A stretch of 16,705 bases of DNA from Deltaproteobacteria bacterium (GCA_021799555.1 JAJZAG010000043.1:1-16705); one strand, 5' to 3'. Counted from the first letter of the stretch, positions 1 to 6,594 are shown. Program-made: numbers and translations. Notes: generated from the letters alone by a model not told the origin.

Positions 1-1517
1 ACGATCCGGGAGAATATCCATACACGCGCGGCCGGCGCGTGCCACGGCAGTCCCCGGCTAATTCGTGGATTTTGCAGGAGCTTTCGGGTGAAGGCTCGCC
101 CGCGCATTCCAACCGGCAGCTTCGCGATCTAATCGCTCGCGGGGCGGCGGGGCTTGACGTTATAGGCGACGCTCCCAGCGTCGGTTGCCTGGATCCCGAT
201 CATCCCTTTGCGCGAGCCTCGGTCGGCACTCAGGGCGTTTCCATTTCCCGGCTGCAGGACTTTTGTGAGCTTTACGACGGCATTGCTCTCGACCGCATCA
301 CGGTTTCGCATTCGCTTCCTTCGTGGTTCACCGTTAGCGGTCTGTTCCTTCTTGCGCGCATGCAAGGCGTGGATCCACGCGAGCTGCGCGGATCGGTAAT
401 CCAAACTCCACTCTATGCGGAGGACTACTGTTACGCGGTTCATATGCCCGTCGAGTTGCGGCTTCGGCTCACGCTGGATTCAATCGAATTTTGCACGCGC
501 GAGATGCCGCGCTTCCATGCTTTTGTCGAGGACACTTATTTTGTGAGCGACGGCGGTCCCGACGCCGTGGACGAAATGGCGCTCGGGTTCATAGAGATTC
601 GAAAGATAGTCCGTGAACTCCTCCGGCGGCATCTGGATATCGACCAATTCGCTCCCCGGATCGCGATCCTCGTGAACTGCCGCATGGGTTTCTTCGAGGA
701 AATCGCCAAGATTCGCGCGTCGCGGCGAATCTTTGCGCGGATGATGCGGGAAGAGTTCGGCGCGAAGGACCCTCGATCCTGGTCGGTCAATATCACCGCG
801 CATACCGCCGGCAGCGCCTTAACCGCCCAGCAGCCGGCAAATAACATCGTCCGCGGTGCGATTCAGGGCGTGGCGCTGGCGCTGGCCGGCGTTCAGGCGA
901 TGGAAATTTCGACCTTCGACGAGGCCTATCGGACCCCGAGCAGGGAAGCTCACCTTCTTGCTATTCGGACTCAACAAATCATTGGACTCGAAACCGGGTG
1001 CACTGCGGTCGCGGATCCCCTGGGCGGATCGTATTACGTCGAAAATCTCACCAGCGAGATGGAAAGGCGCATCACGAACCGAATCCGCGAGATCGAGGGA
1101 TTGGGCGACGCGGCTGCGCTCAGCAGCAGTGGCTATTTCCGGCGCATCCTGGAAGAGGCGATGGTCGCGCGCGCCGCCGAGGTTCAGAACGCAACCGTCG
1201 CGAGGGTTGGCCTGAACACCTGCCGAATTCCCGAGGAGCAGGACACGATGCTCCGCGACGTCGTCGAGACGAAGATCGAGCCCTGCCTCGATCATATCGA
1301 GCGCGTCCGTGAATTCAAGAAAACCCGCGATCAGGAACGCGCCCGCACGGCGCTGGCGCAACTGAGATCCGCCGCGATGAACCCGGCGCCATCATTGATC
1401 GAGCCGGTGATTTCGGCGCTTGAGGCGGGCGCCACTCTCGGCGAGCTTTCGGGCGCGATGCGGATGGCATACGGGATGCCATATGATCCACTGTCGGGCG
1501 CCCCGGCGCCCTTTTAG
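1..1517 (+). CDS. Acyl-CoA mutase large (catalytic) subunit, methylmalonyl-CoA mutase family, divergent; 5' end outside window
   Basis: Coenzyme B12-dependent carbon-skeleton mutase subunit. The reading frame is open from base 3, and the first codons give the family motif PGEYPYTRG, so the GTG at 39 is internal and the true start lies upstream. Landmarks (residue 1 = codon at 39): DPDHP 52-56, QFAPR 203-207, FFEEIAKIRASRR, FGAKDPRSW, LTAQQPANNIVR, FDEA, and a strong TQQII...DPLGGSYYVE block. The B12 domain is absent and is supplied by the next gene, as in isobutyryl-CoA and 2-hydroxyisobutyryl-CoA mutases. A near-gapless hand alignment to Propionibacterium MutB (recalled from memory) places Leu15 at Tyr89, Cys131 at Arg207 and Phe168 at His244. 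The HCM aspartate position (Asp117) is Ile42. The fold and family are clear, but the substrate is unknown and probably not methylmalonyl-CoA. Confidence 0.9.
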   Translation, partial: DPGEYPYTRGRRVPRQSPANSWILQELSGEGSPAHSNRQLRDLIARGAAGLDVIGDAPSVGCLDPDHPFARASVGTQGVSISRLQDFCELYDGIALDRITVSHSLPSWFTVSGLFLLARMQGVDPRELRGSVIQTPLYAEDYCYAVHMPVELRLRLTLDSIEFCTREMPRFHAFVEDTYFVSDGGPDAVDEMALGFIEIRKIVRELLRRHLDIDQFAPRIAILVNCRMGFFEEIAKIRASRRIFARMMREEFGAKDPRSWSVNITAHTAGSALTAQQPANNIVRGAIQGVALALAGVQAMEISTFDEAYRTPSREAHLLAIRTQQIIGLETGCTAVADPLGGSYYVENLTSEMERRITNRIREIEGLGDAAALSSSGYFRRILEEAMVARAAEVQNATVARVGLNTCRIPEEQDTMLRDVVETKIEPCLDHIERVREFKKTRDQERARTALAQLRSAAMNPAPSLIEPVISALEAGATLGELSGAMRMAYGMPYDPLSGAPAPF

Positions 1518-1526
1518 GAATCATCG

Positions 1527-1949
1527 ATGGAAACTCAAGCTCGCGACCGTAAACGGATCCGCGTGATACTCGCGATCCTCGGCCTCGATCAGCACGAGAC
1601 AGGCGCGTTGTCCGTCGCCGCGACGCTTCGCGATGCGGGAATGGAGGTGGTCTATCTCGGGCGGTTCGCTTCGCCCGAGTCGGTCGCCGCGGCGGCGTTC
1701 GAGGAGTCCGCCGACGTGGTTGGGATCAGTTGTCATTCGTGGGAATACCTGCATTATCTCGACGATCTCCTGCGCGGCCTGGTGCGGGAAGATGAGCGCA
1801 TTCCACTTATGATCGGGGGGTCGATTATCAGTCCTTCGGAGAAAGCGCGTCTGCTCGAAAAGGGCGTCTCGGCAGTCTTCGGCGCCGGCGCGGCGAACGA
1901 CGAGATAGTAATCGCGGTACGACGGCTCGCCGCCGGATCGCTCAACTGA
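1527..1949 (+). CDS. B12-binding small subunit of acyl-CoA mutase (cobalamin-binding domain protein)
   Basis: Stand-alone cobalamin-binding domain of 140 residues, close to the size of HcmB-type small subunits. It carries the DxHxxG motif as DQHETG (21-26), so His23 should be the lower axial cobalt ligand (base-off/His-on). A VVGIS strand (S1 region) follows, and then the GG loop MIGGSIIS and GVSAVFGAG near the C-terminus, matching the nucleotide-loop pocket of MutB-type domains. It starts 9 bases after the large-subunit stop; an AGGA overlapping that stop acts as the ribosome-binding site, so the two are co-transcribed and should form one holoenzyme. Oddity: the conserved Lys just before the motif (KMGQDGH in MutB) is Ile17 here. 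It ends 57 bases before the convergent monooxygenase gene. Confidence 0.9.
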   Translation: METQARDRKRIRVILAILGLDQHETGALSVAATLRDAGMEVVYLGRFASPESVAAAAFEESADVVGISCHSWEYLHYLDDLLRGLVREDERIPLMIGGSIISPSEKARLLEKGVSAVFGAGAANDEIVIAVRRLAAGSLN

Positions 1950-1998
1950 ATCGCCCCCCGGCCATTCGAGCCGGATTTAACGCGGATTACGGCGCGCG

Positions 1999-2017
1999 GC
2001 GGCGGCTCAGCCGCCGC
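1999..2017. terminator. GC-rich hairpin between convergent genes, stop codon in the loop
   Basis: GCGGCGGC-TCA-GCCGCCGC gives an 8-bp perfect stem with a 3-base loop. The loop is exactly the TGA stop (minus strand) of the monooxygenase gene. There is no U-tract on either side, so classical intrinsic termination is not certain. A bidirectional terminator or RNA 3'-end protector for the two convergent transcripts is plausible. Confidence 0.4.
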
Positions 2018-3065
2018 GCAGAGCGGGCAGCACCTCGCGATTGAACAGCGGGTCGTGCAGCGTCAGATGAAAACAATCCACGCCTAGCGCGTGAAACTCG
2101 CGCATTTTCCGCAAGACCGTTTTGGGGCTGCCGATCAGACGGCTCGCATATCCCTCATTGGAGTCCAGCACCGTCAGAGGATCATCCGATACGCTCCACA
2201 TCCCGCGCGCGCCGCTGGTGCGGGCGCGTTTGCGCGCGACGGTTTCGGGATCGATCGACGCGACCATTTTTTCGATCTGGCCGTTCGCTTCGGCATCAGT
2301 GGTGCGGCACAGCGGAATCGCGTACAGCGCGAACCGGACCCTCCGCCCGGCCGCGGCGGCCCTTTTGCGCACCGCTTCGATTATCGTTGCGATCTTCTCC
2401 GGCGGTCCACCGTTCAGAAACATCCAGTCCGAACACTGCGCCGCCATCGCGATCGCCGCCTCCGACTGTCCCCCTTGCCAGACCTCGAGAGAGTGCGATA
2501 CGGGGCGCGGTTCGAGGCGAAGCCCGCGCAGATTGTAGAAACGTCCCTCGAAGTTGAACGCGTCGCCGCTCCACGCGCGGCGCAGCACCTCGATAAATTC
2601 GCGCGAGCGCGCGTAGCGGTCGTCATGCTCCAGAAGTTCGGCGCCGTACATTCCGAATTCGGCCTCGTGCCATCCCGAGGTGACGTTAATCGCCCATCGT
2701 CCGCCCGTGATTCGATCGAGCGTGGCGCCCCACTTTGCGATTGGTCCGGGAAGGAAAAACCCGGGATGTACCGCGGTAACAAGGCGAATCCTCTCGGTAT
2801 GCGCCGCGTACATCGCGGTCATCGCAAGGCAGTCGTAGGTGGAACCTTCTATCTCGTCGCCGGTCCCCCACCATCGCTGCGCGATGAGCAGGCAGTCGAT
2901 TCCGATTTGCTCGGCGAACCGCACCGGAGCGAGCAGATGCTCCTTCAGCACGGCGCCAGAGAGTTCGGGAATCGCGACACCCGACTCCGCCCGCGACTTT
3001 CTGGAGAGCCGCGGCACGCTCATCACCGTCGGCGCCCAAGTGCAGGTAAGTATCTCGCTCATCAT
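2007..3065 (-). CDS. LLM class flavin-dependent monooxygenase (SsuD/SfnG-like)
   Basis: Luciferase-like TIM-barrel monooxygenase, 352 residues, normal for alkanesulfonate and dimethylsulfone monooxygenases (SsuD, SfnG). Family signatures are the VHPGFFLPGPIAKWGATLDRITGGR block (about 99-123) and NVTSGWHEAEFGMYG (127-141) followed by EHDDRYARSREFIEVLRRAW, closest to the SfnG/SsuD/RutA branch. EVWQGGQS (about 194-201) is the phosphate-binding region for FMN. The enzyme should use reduced FMN and O2 to attack a small organic substrate, by C-S cleavage or Baeyer-Villiger-like chemistry. No NAD(P)H:FMN reductase or sulfonate transporter is nearby, so the substrate cannot be named. Two adjacent ATG codons (3065 and 3062) could start it; the ribosome-binding site is weak. 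Family confidence is high, substrate unknown. Confidence 0.9.
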   Translation of the reverse strand: MMSEILTCTWAPTVMSVPRLSRKSRAESGVAIPELSGAVLKEHLLAPVRFAEQIGIDCLLIAQRWWGTGDEIEGSTYDCLAMTAMYAAHTERIRLVTAVHPGFFLPGPIAKWGATLDRITGGRWAINVTSGWHEAEFGMYGAELLEHDDRYARSREFIEVLRRAWSGDAFNFEGRFYNLRGLRLEPRPVSHSLEVWQGGQSEAAIAMAAQCSDWMFLNGGPPEKIATIIEAVRKRAAAAGRRVRFALYAIPLCRTTDAEANGQIEKMVASIDPETVARKRARTSGARGMWSVSDDPLTVLDSNEGYASRLIGSPKTVLRKMREFHALGVDCFHLTLHDPLFNREVLPALRGG

Positions 3066-3242
3066 AGACCCGAATTTCCGGCGCGCATCTCTAAACAGGC
3101 GATCCGTAGCCCGTCCCCGATTCCAACGTCAAGCCGCCTTTGCGCGGTGTGCGAGGAGGGCGGACGCCGATCGGTTTAGATCGGCGGAACCGTCTTCGGA
3201 CCGTATCGTTCCGGCGCCGGGTCGAATCGGATCAGCTTTTTC
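3066..3242. other. Non-coding stretch upstream of the LLM monooxygenase
   Basis: No convincing gene on either strand; the open frames here are arginine-rich shadows running in from the antisense of the monooxygenase. It contains the short palindrome CCGGCGCCGG near 3213-3222. It should hold the 5' leader and promoter of the minus-strand monooxygenase, but I see no good -35/-10 pair. Confidence 0.5.
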
Positions 3243-3266
3243 GCTTCTCCATTGAGCTACGGCCGC
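3243..3266 (-). pseudogene. tRNA 5'-half-like remnant
   Basis: Read on the minus strand from 3266, the sequence GCGGCCGTAGCTCAATGGAG, then AAGC, looks like the acceptor strand, the U8-A9 linker and the D-arm of a bacterial tRNA. Downstream there is no 5-bp anticodon stem, no properly placed GTTCRA T-loop and no CGGCCGC to close the acceptor, so it cannot fold as a full tRNA. It may be a decayed or split tRNA gene, or chance. Low confidence. Confidence 0.3.
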
Positions 3267-3284
3267 AGCGCGATCGCGGCGCTT

Positions 3285-3302
3285 GCCTAACATCTGTTAG
3301 GC
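3285..3302. promoter_or_regulatory. Inverted repeat 1 (8-bp arms), candidate operator
   Basis: GCCTAACA-TC-TGTTAGGC is a perfect 8-bp inverted repeat with a 2-base centre, of the size bound by TetR-type dimers. It is the first of three inverted repeats centred at about 3293, 3331 and 3366, i.e. roughly 36 bp apart. Confidence 0.45.
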
Positions 3303-3317
3303 TCATAGCCACGATAG

Positions 3318-3346
3318 TTCATGGCTGAACAGTTCAGCCTTATGCT
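3318..3346 (+). promoter_or_regulatory. Candidate sigma70-like promoter with inverted repeat 2 in its spacer
   Basis: TTCATG (3318-3323), a 17-base spacer, then TATGCT (3341-3346). The -10 matches consensus at four of six positions, including the first two and last bases; the -35 is weak (three of six). The spacer is almost wholly filled by the 8-bp inverted repeat GGCTGAAC-A-GTTCAGCC (3323-3339), a classical operator position. Transcription would run towards the SDR gene, with a leader of about 570 bases. Prediction only. Confidence 0.35.
3323..3339. promoter_or_regulatory. Inverted repeat 2 (8-bp arms), candidate operator
   Basis: GGCTGAAC-A-GTTCAGCC has perfect 8-bp arms and a 1-base centre. 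Its half-site (CTGAAC) partly resembles that of repeat 1 (CTAACA). It lies between a possible -35 and -10. It could instead form a hairpin, but it is not followed by a clean U-tract (TTATGCTTTTG). Confidence 0.45.
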
Positions 3347-3359
3347 TTTGCGGCGCGGG

Positions 3360-3372
3360 CCCTAAAATAGGG
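3360..3372. repeat. Inverted repeat 3 (5-bp arms)
   Basis: CCCTA-AAA-TAGGG, short, third in the evenly spaced series. Alone it would not be remarkable; its spacing from repeats 1 and 2 is why it is listed. Confidence 0.3.
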
Positions 3373-3441
3373 GGCGTGGAAGAGAAACCGCCATACCTCG
3401 ACGCACCGCTGCGCGAGAGCGTTTCGAGTCGCTACCAACGG

Positions 3442-3747
3442 CTATTCTCGGCGCGCGAGGTTGCCCCGGGACTTGCGCGGCGCACCGGGCGCGAACAGGC
3501 GGCGAAGCGCAATCGGCAAGGCGTGCCCGGCTACGAGCGCATCGATAGGCAGGCTCTTCGCGCTGGAGCCGCTGATTACGTGCGGGGACTTGCGATCCGA
3601 AGGATCGAGGGCGACGGCGCCACGCCGCAATTCCGCGCGGGCGAATATCTCGAATGTAATCGGCGCGGACGACGCGGCGGCGACGCAGAACGCGCACAAA
3701 ATCGCGAGTTCGAAGCCAAGCGGCGCGCGGAATTTTCCAGGTTCCAC
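3442..3747 (-). CDS. Doubtful small ORF with a hydrophobic N-terminal segment
   Basis: From a GTG at 3747 this frame encodes 101 residues starting VEPGKFRAPLGFE. A hydrophobic stretch (LAILCAFCVAAASSAP) follows that could be a poor signal peptide, then a basic tail. Third codon positions are GC-rich (about three quarters), which fits coding. There is no ribosome-binding site and I recognise no family. A plus-strand ORF covering the same bases (3376-3909, GTG start, 177 residues, Arg/Ala/Glu-rich) is an equally unproven alternative; at most one of the two is real. The minus frame stays open up to a TTG at 3927. I lean slightly to the minus frame on composition, with low confidence. Confidence 0.2.
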   Translation of the reverse strand: MEPGKFRAPLGFELAILCAFCVAAASSAPITFEIFARAELRRGAVALDPSDRKSPHVISGSSAKSLPIDALVAGHALPIALRRLFAPGAPRKSRGNLARRE

Positions 3748-3878
3748 GCGGGGAATTATGACGCGGATGCCGCGCGTCGCCCGAAAATTTATCGGAAGGA
3801 ACCCATCGCGGCCGCCAAGCCTGCGGCTCCATCTCGCCGGCCATTTGCCAACTCCCCCAACAGGTGCGACAAAGCAAG

Positions 3879-3895
3879 CCGGGTCTGCAACCCGG
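3879..3895 (+). promoter_or_regulatory. Small hairpin just upstream of the SDR start
   Basis: CCGGGT-CTGCA-ACCCGG is a 6-bp GC-rich stem with a 5-base loop. It ends 15 bases before the AGGAG ribosome-binding site (3911-3915) of the SDR gene. It could affect translation initiation of the long leader, or be incidental. Confidence 0.25.
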
Positions 3896-3926
3896 ATCGG
3901 AATCGATGAAAGGAGTTTTCCCGGCA

Positions 3927-4718
3927 ATGAGACAGCTAATTGACTTGAGCGGAAAGCGCGCGATCGTGACTGGCGGCGGCCGTGGGATTGGACGATCGAT
4001 CGCGCTCGCGTTCGCGGACGCGGGCGCCGATGTCGCGGTCGCCTCGCGATCTCAATCCGAGCTTGACGTGGTCGTCGGCGAAATCGAAGCGCGCGGGACG
4101 CGTGGCGTAGCCGTGATGATCGATGTAATGAGCCGCGAGCAAATTACGGCCGGAATCGACGCGGCGGCGCGGAAACTCGGCGGGCTCGATATCCTGGTAA
4201 ACAACGCCGGCGGGGTGATCGCGCAAAACCCCGCGTACCTGAATCCGCTCGATCATGATCCGCGCACGTTCGAGGACAATCTGTTTCTGAACCTCACGCA
4301 GGCCTTCTACGCAACGCATGCGGCGTTGCCGTATATGAGAAAGCAGCGATGGGGCCGGATTATCAGCATCGGATCGGGCTACGCGAAGAACGGCGGCGGT
4401 CCGCTTGCGTACTCGGCGGCGAAGCACGGGCTGATCGGGTTCACACGATCGCTCGCATACGCGGCGGCGTCCGACGGCGTCAACGTCAACGTACTGTGTC
4501 CCGGATGGACCAATACCAAGCTGGTCGATTGGAACTCTCTGGGCGCGACGATGGGTGTGAGCGGCGCCGATGCGAAACGATGGGCCGAGAGTCAGAACAT
4601 CCAGAAGCGCATCGTCGAGCCCGACGAGTTGGGCGCGATGGCAGCGATGCTCGCGTCGGACGCCGCAGCCGCCGTGACCGGGCAGGTGATCAGCGTCGAT
4701 GGCGGCTTCATGGTATGA
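3927..4718 (+). CDS. SDR family NAD(P)-dependent oxidoreductase
   Basis: Classical short-chain dehydrogenase/reductase of 263 residues. It has the Rossmann dinucleotide motif TGGGRGIG (15-22), NNAG (92-95), the catalytic Ser150 in SIGSG, and YSAAK with Tyr162/Lys166. CPGWTNT and a C-terminal VTGQVISVDGGFMV are typical of 3-oxoacyl-ACP reductase/FabG-like and other classical SDRs. It should interconvert a hydroxyl and a carbonyl with NAD(P)H; the substrate is not readable. Start: AGGAG at 3911-3915 is 11 bases from the ATG at 3927. The ATG at 3906 lacks a ribosome-binding site and would add seven non-family residues. It converges with the decarboxylase-like gene, leaving 42 bases between stops, and sits alone on its strand behind a long leader. 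Confidence 0.92.
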   Translation: MRQLIDLSGKRAIVTGGGRGIGRSIALAFADAGADVAVASRSQSELDVVVGEIEARGTRGVAVMIDVMSREQITAGIDAAARKLGGLDILVNNAGGVIAQNPAYLNPLDHDPRTFEDNLFLNLTQAFYATHAALPYMRKQRWGRIISIGSGYAKNGGGPLAYSAAKHGLIGFTRSLAYAAASDGVNVNVLCPGWTNTKLVDWNSLGATMGVSGADAKRWAESQNIQKRIVEPDELGAMAAMLASDAAAAVTGQVISVDGGFMV

Positions 4719-4760
4719 CGGATGGCGCGGGCGGCTTCTTCGAGCGGCGGCCGCGCAAAG

Positions 4761-5501
4761 TCATTCGAGCCGATCGATTACGATGCCGAAACCAAGCGTC
4801 ATCTCACTGCGGGTATAACTCGCGTGCAGGATTCGTTTGACGGGAAGACGATTCCACGGGTCGAGCCGCGAGCCTTCGGCGAAGGCGATCGAGCCGGTTC
4901 CGATCCACGCCTCGTGCACTTTCACTTCCGAGACGGTCTCGATGATCTCGGCGCAAGATGGACGTCCGTTTTCCTCGGGCGACGGAATCAGGCGCAGGCT
5001 CGCCGGAGGGACGGGAGCGGAATGATCGTCGACCGCCGGTCTTTCCGGACGAACAATTTCGCTCACGAGACGGACCCCGGCGGGACGTTCAAGCGTTGCG
5101 TAGATCATGTCGCGCTCGCGCTTGAACTCGATCTGCGCGAGTTTTTTCGGGAATCCCCAAATCTCACGCCCCGCCAGCATCGGCGGTTCCGTCGTCACCG
5201 CAATATGCATGATGTAGTTCATCGGGCGGCCCCGATGCTCGACCATCAGCGAGAGGATCGCCTCGTTGTAGGGGCCGAAAGTGGTCCAGGGATATTCGAA
5301 GAACGAAAGAATCGCCGTGGCGGGCTCTCTCAAGGACAGCGGTGCTGGCAGTGCCTCGAGGGCGGCGTCGGGATCGGTTTCGAAAGCGACCGAGATCGAT
5401 CGCGTATCGCGATAGTAAAATGGTGGACGCTGGTAGGCGGCGGCGTCCGCCGGCATCGAGAAACCCGCGTTCTTCAGAGTAAGCCGTCCGTTTTTTGCCA
5501 T
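4761..5501 (-). CDS. Acetoacetate decarboxylase family protein
   Basis: Protein of 246 residues, the usual size for acetoacetate decarboxylase (ADC). The diagnostic block is GREIWGFPKKLA (111-122). Its two lysines Lys119/Lys120 match the Schiff-base and pKa-tuning pair Lys115/Lys116 of Clostridium Adc, and GPYNE with Glu80 matches the conserved active-site glutamate. The core catalytic residues are therefore present, and a beta-keto acid decarboxylase is possible. Many ADC-like proteins in the superfamily instead do aldol or dehydratase chemistry, so the substrate is open. Start: the ATG at 5501 is preceded by GAGAGAGG; the frame extends upstream to 5588 but that stretch is unlike the family. 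It lies 127 bases downstream of the epoxide hydrolase-like gene on the same strand, possibly in one transcript. Confidence 0.88.
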   Translation of the reverse strand: MAKNGRLTLKNAGFSMPADAAAYQRPPFYYRDTRSISVAFETDPDAALEALPAPLSLREPATAILSFFEYPWTTFGPYNEAILSLMVEHRGRPMNYIMHIAVTTEPPMLAGREIWGFPKKLAQIEFKRERDMIYATLERPAGVRLVSEIVRPERPAVDDHSAPVPPASLRLIPSPEENGRPSCAEIIETVSEVKVHEAWIGTGSIAFAEGSRLDPWNRLPVKRILHASYTRSEMTLGFGIVIDRLE

Positions 5502-5628
5502 CGCTTTATCCTCTCTCGTTCCGATGATCGCCTGCCAGTGGGGATTCGTGCAAGCAGATTGGTTGCGGCTAAATTTTCCTACAGCCAATTCTCCGATGAA
5601 GTTTTCGGGTATTGGTTGAGATTCTGGT

Positions 5629-6594
5629 TCAGAGTCCTTTTAAGAATTCGCTCAATAACTTGCTTACTTCTCGCGGCCGCTCCTGTTGCACCCAATGGCC
5701 GCATCCGGCGAGGATGTGACAGCCGCGCAATGCGGGCATCGTCTTGCTGAAGTTCGCAATCGCCGCGCCGCCCCATCGCGTTGGACCGTCTTTCTCGCCG
5801 CCGATGAAGAGCGACGGCACGGTAATCGGCTGCCCCGCGAAGGCGGCGAAATCTTCCCAGTCGCGATCGACATTGCGGTACCTGTTGAGACCGCCGGTCA
5901 GACCGGTGCGTTCAAATTCACTCACATAAAAATCGAGGTCTTCCGAACTGAGCCATGCAGGCAGCCTCTCCGGAACAGTTAGCCGGTCGCGCATTTTTCC
6001 GCCGTGAGGAATCGTGGCCATCGTGCCTCCGCCGACAGGCGCCGGCGCGTCTCCGGAGGCGCTGTAGTAAAAACCGAGCAGCCATTTTGCCACTTCCGGT
6101 TCGATCTCCGCTTCGGCGCGTCCCGGCTGCTGGAAGTACTCGATGTAGAATTCCTCTTTCCCGCCCATCAGACGGAAAGCCTCGGATGGCCGCCGCGCGC
6201 CACGAGGAGAATACGGCACGCTGAGCAGCGCGACGGCTCGGAACACGTCGGGGCGCAATAGCGCGGAGTTCGCCGCGATCGGAGCGCCCCAGTCGTGCCC
6301 GAAAATTATCGCGCTCTTCTCACCGAGCGCGTCGACGACGCCGAGATTATCGGCGACATGTTTGGTCATCCGGTACTCGTCGATTTCTTTCGGCGCCGAC
6401 GAGCGTCCGTAGCCGCGTACGTCGATCGCGACCGCGTGATAGCCCGCGTCGGCGAGTGCGTTGAGTTGATGCCGCCACGAATACCACGATTCCGGAAAGC
6501 CGTGGACCATCAGCACAAGCGGCCCGGCGCCCGCCTCGACGAGGTGGATTCGGATGCCGTTGGCGATGACGCTGCGATGCTTGAGTTCAGCCAT
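5629..6594 (-). CDS. Alpha/beta hydrolase, epoxide hydrolase-like
   Basis: 321-residue soluble epoxide hydrolase-type alpha/beta hydrolase. It shows the oxyanion motif HGFPESWYSW (31-40), RGYGRSS, nucleophile Asp101 in GHDWGA (99-104), a charge-relay acid probably Asp269 (GGEKDGPTRW), and His300 in GCGHW. Cap-domain tyrosines Tyr153 (EYFQQPG) and Tyr239 (NRYRN) fit the pair that activates the epoxide oxygen. An Asp nucleophile plus two cap tyrosines favours epoxide hydrolysis to a diol over esterase or dehalogenase activity. There is no signal peptide, so it should be cytoplasmic. A good AGGAG lies 8 bases before the ATG. It sits between amidase and decarboxylase-like genes on the same strand, which suggests xenobiotic or terpenoid-like catabolism, but the substrate is unknown. 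Confidence 0.9.
   Translation of the reverse strand: MAELKHRSVIANGIRIHLVEAGAGPLVLMVHGFPESWYSWRHQLNALADAGYHAVAIDVRGYGRSSAPKEIDEYRMTKHVADNLGVVDALGEKSAIIFGHDWGAPIAANSALLRPDVFRAVALLSVPYSPRGARRPSEAFRLMGGKEEFYIEYFQQPGRAEAEIEPEVAKWLLGFYYSASGDAPAPVGGGTMATIPHGGKMRDRLTVPERLPAWLSSEDLDFYVSEFERTGLTGGLNRYRNVDRDWEDFAAFAGQPITVPSLFIGGEKDGPTRWGGAAIANFSKTMPALRGCHILAGCGHWVQQERPREVSKLLSEFLKGL

Noticed and set aside
39..41. GTG at 39 as the true start of the mutase large subunit
   Set aside because: The frame is open to the left edge and the bases before it encode the conserved PGEYPYTRG segment of the family, so the gene begins outside the window.
2091..3179. Plus-strand 362-residue ORF
   Set aside because: Antisense to the intact LLM monooxygenase, arginine-rich and without family motifs; a high-GC shadow.
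5525..5550. Minus-strand CCACTGGCAGGC resembling part of a cobalamin riboswitch
   Set aside because: Only this short piece matches; the conserved GGGAA...GGTG and GACTG-CCCCGC core elements are absent, and the next gene (decarboxylase-like) is not a B12 gene.
5502..5588. Upstream extension of the decarboxylase-like gene
   Set aside because: The GAGAGAGG ribosome-binding site directly precedes the ATG at 5501, and the extension is unlike the ADC family N-terminus.
4722..5750. Plus-strand 342-residue ORF
   Set aside because: Antisense to the acetoacetate decarboxylase-like gene, with shadow-like composition and no motif.
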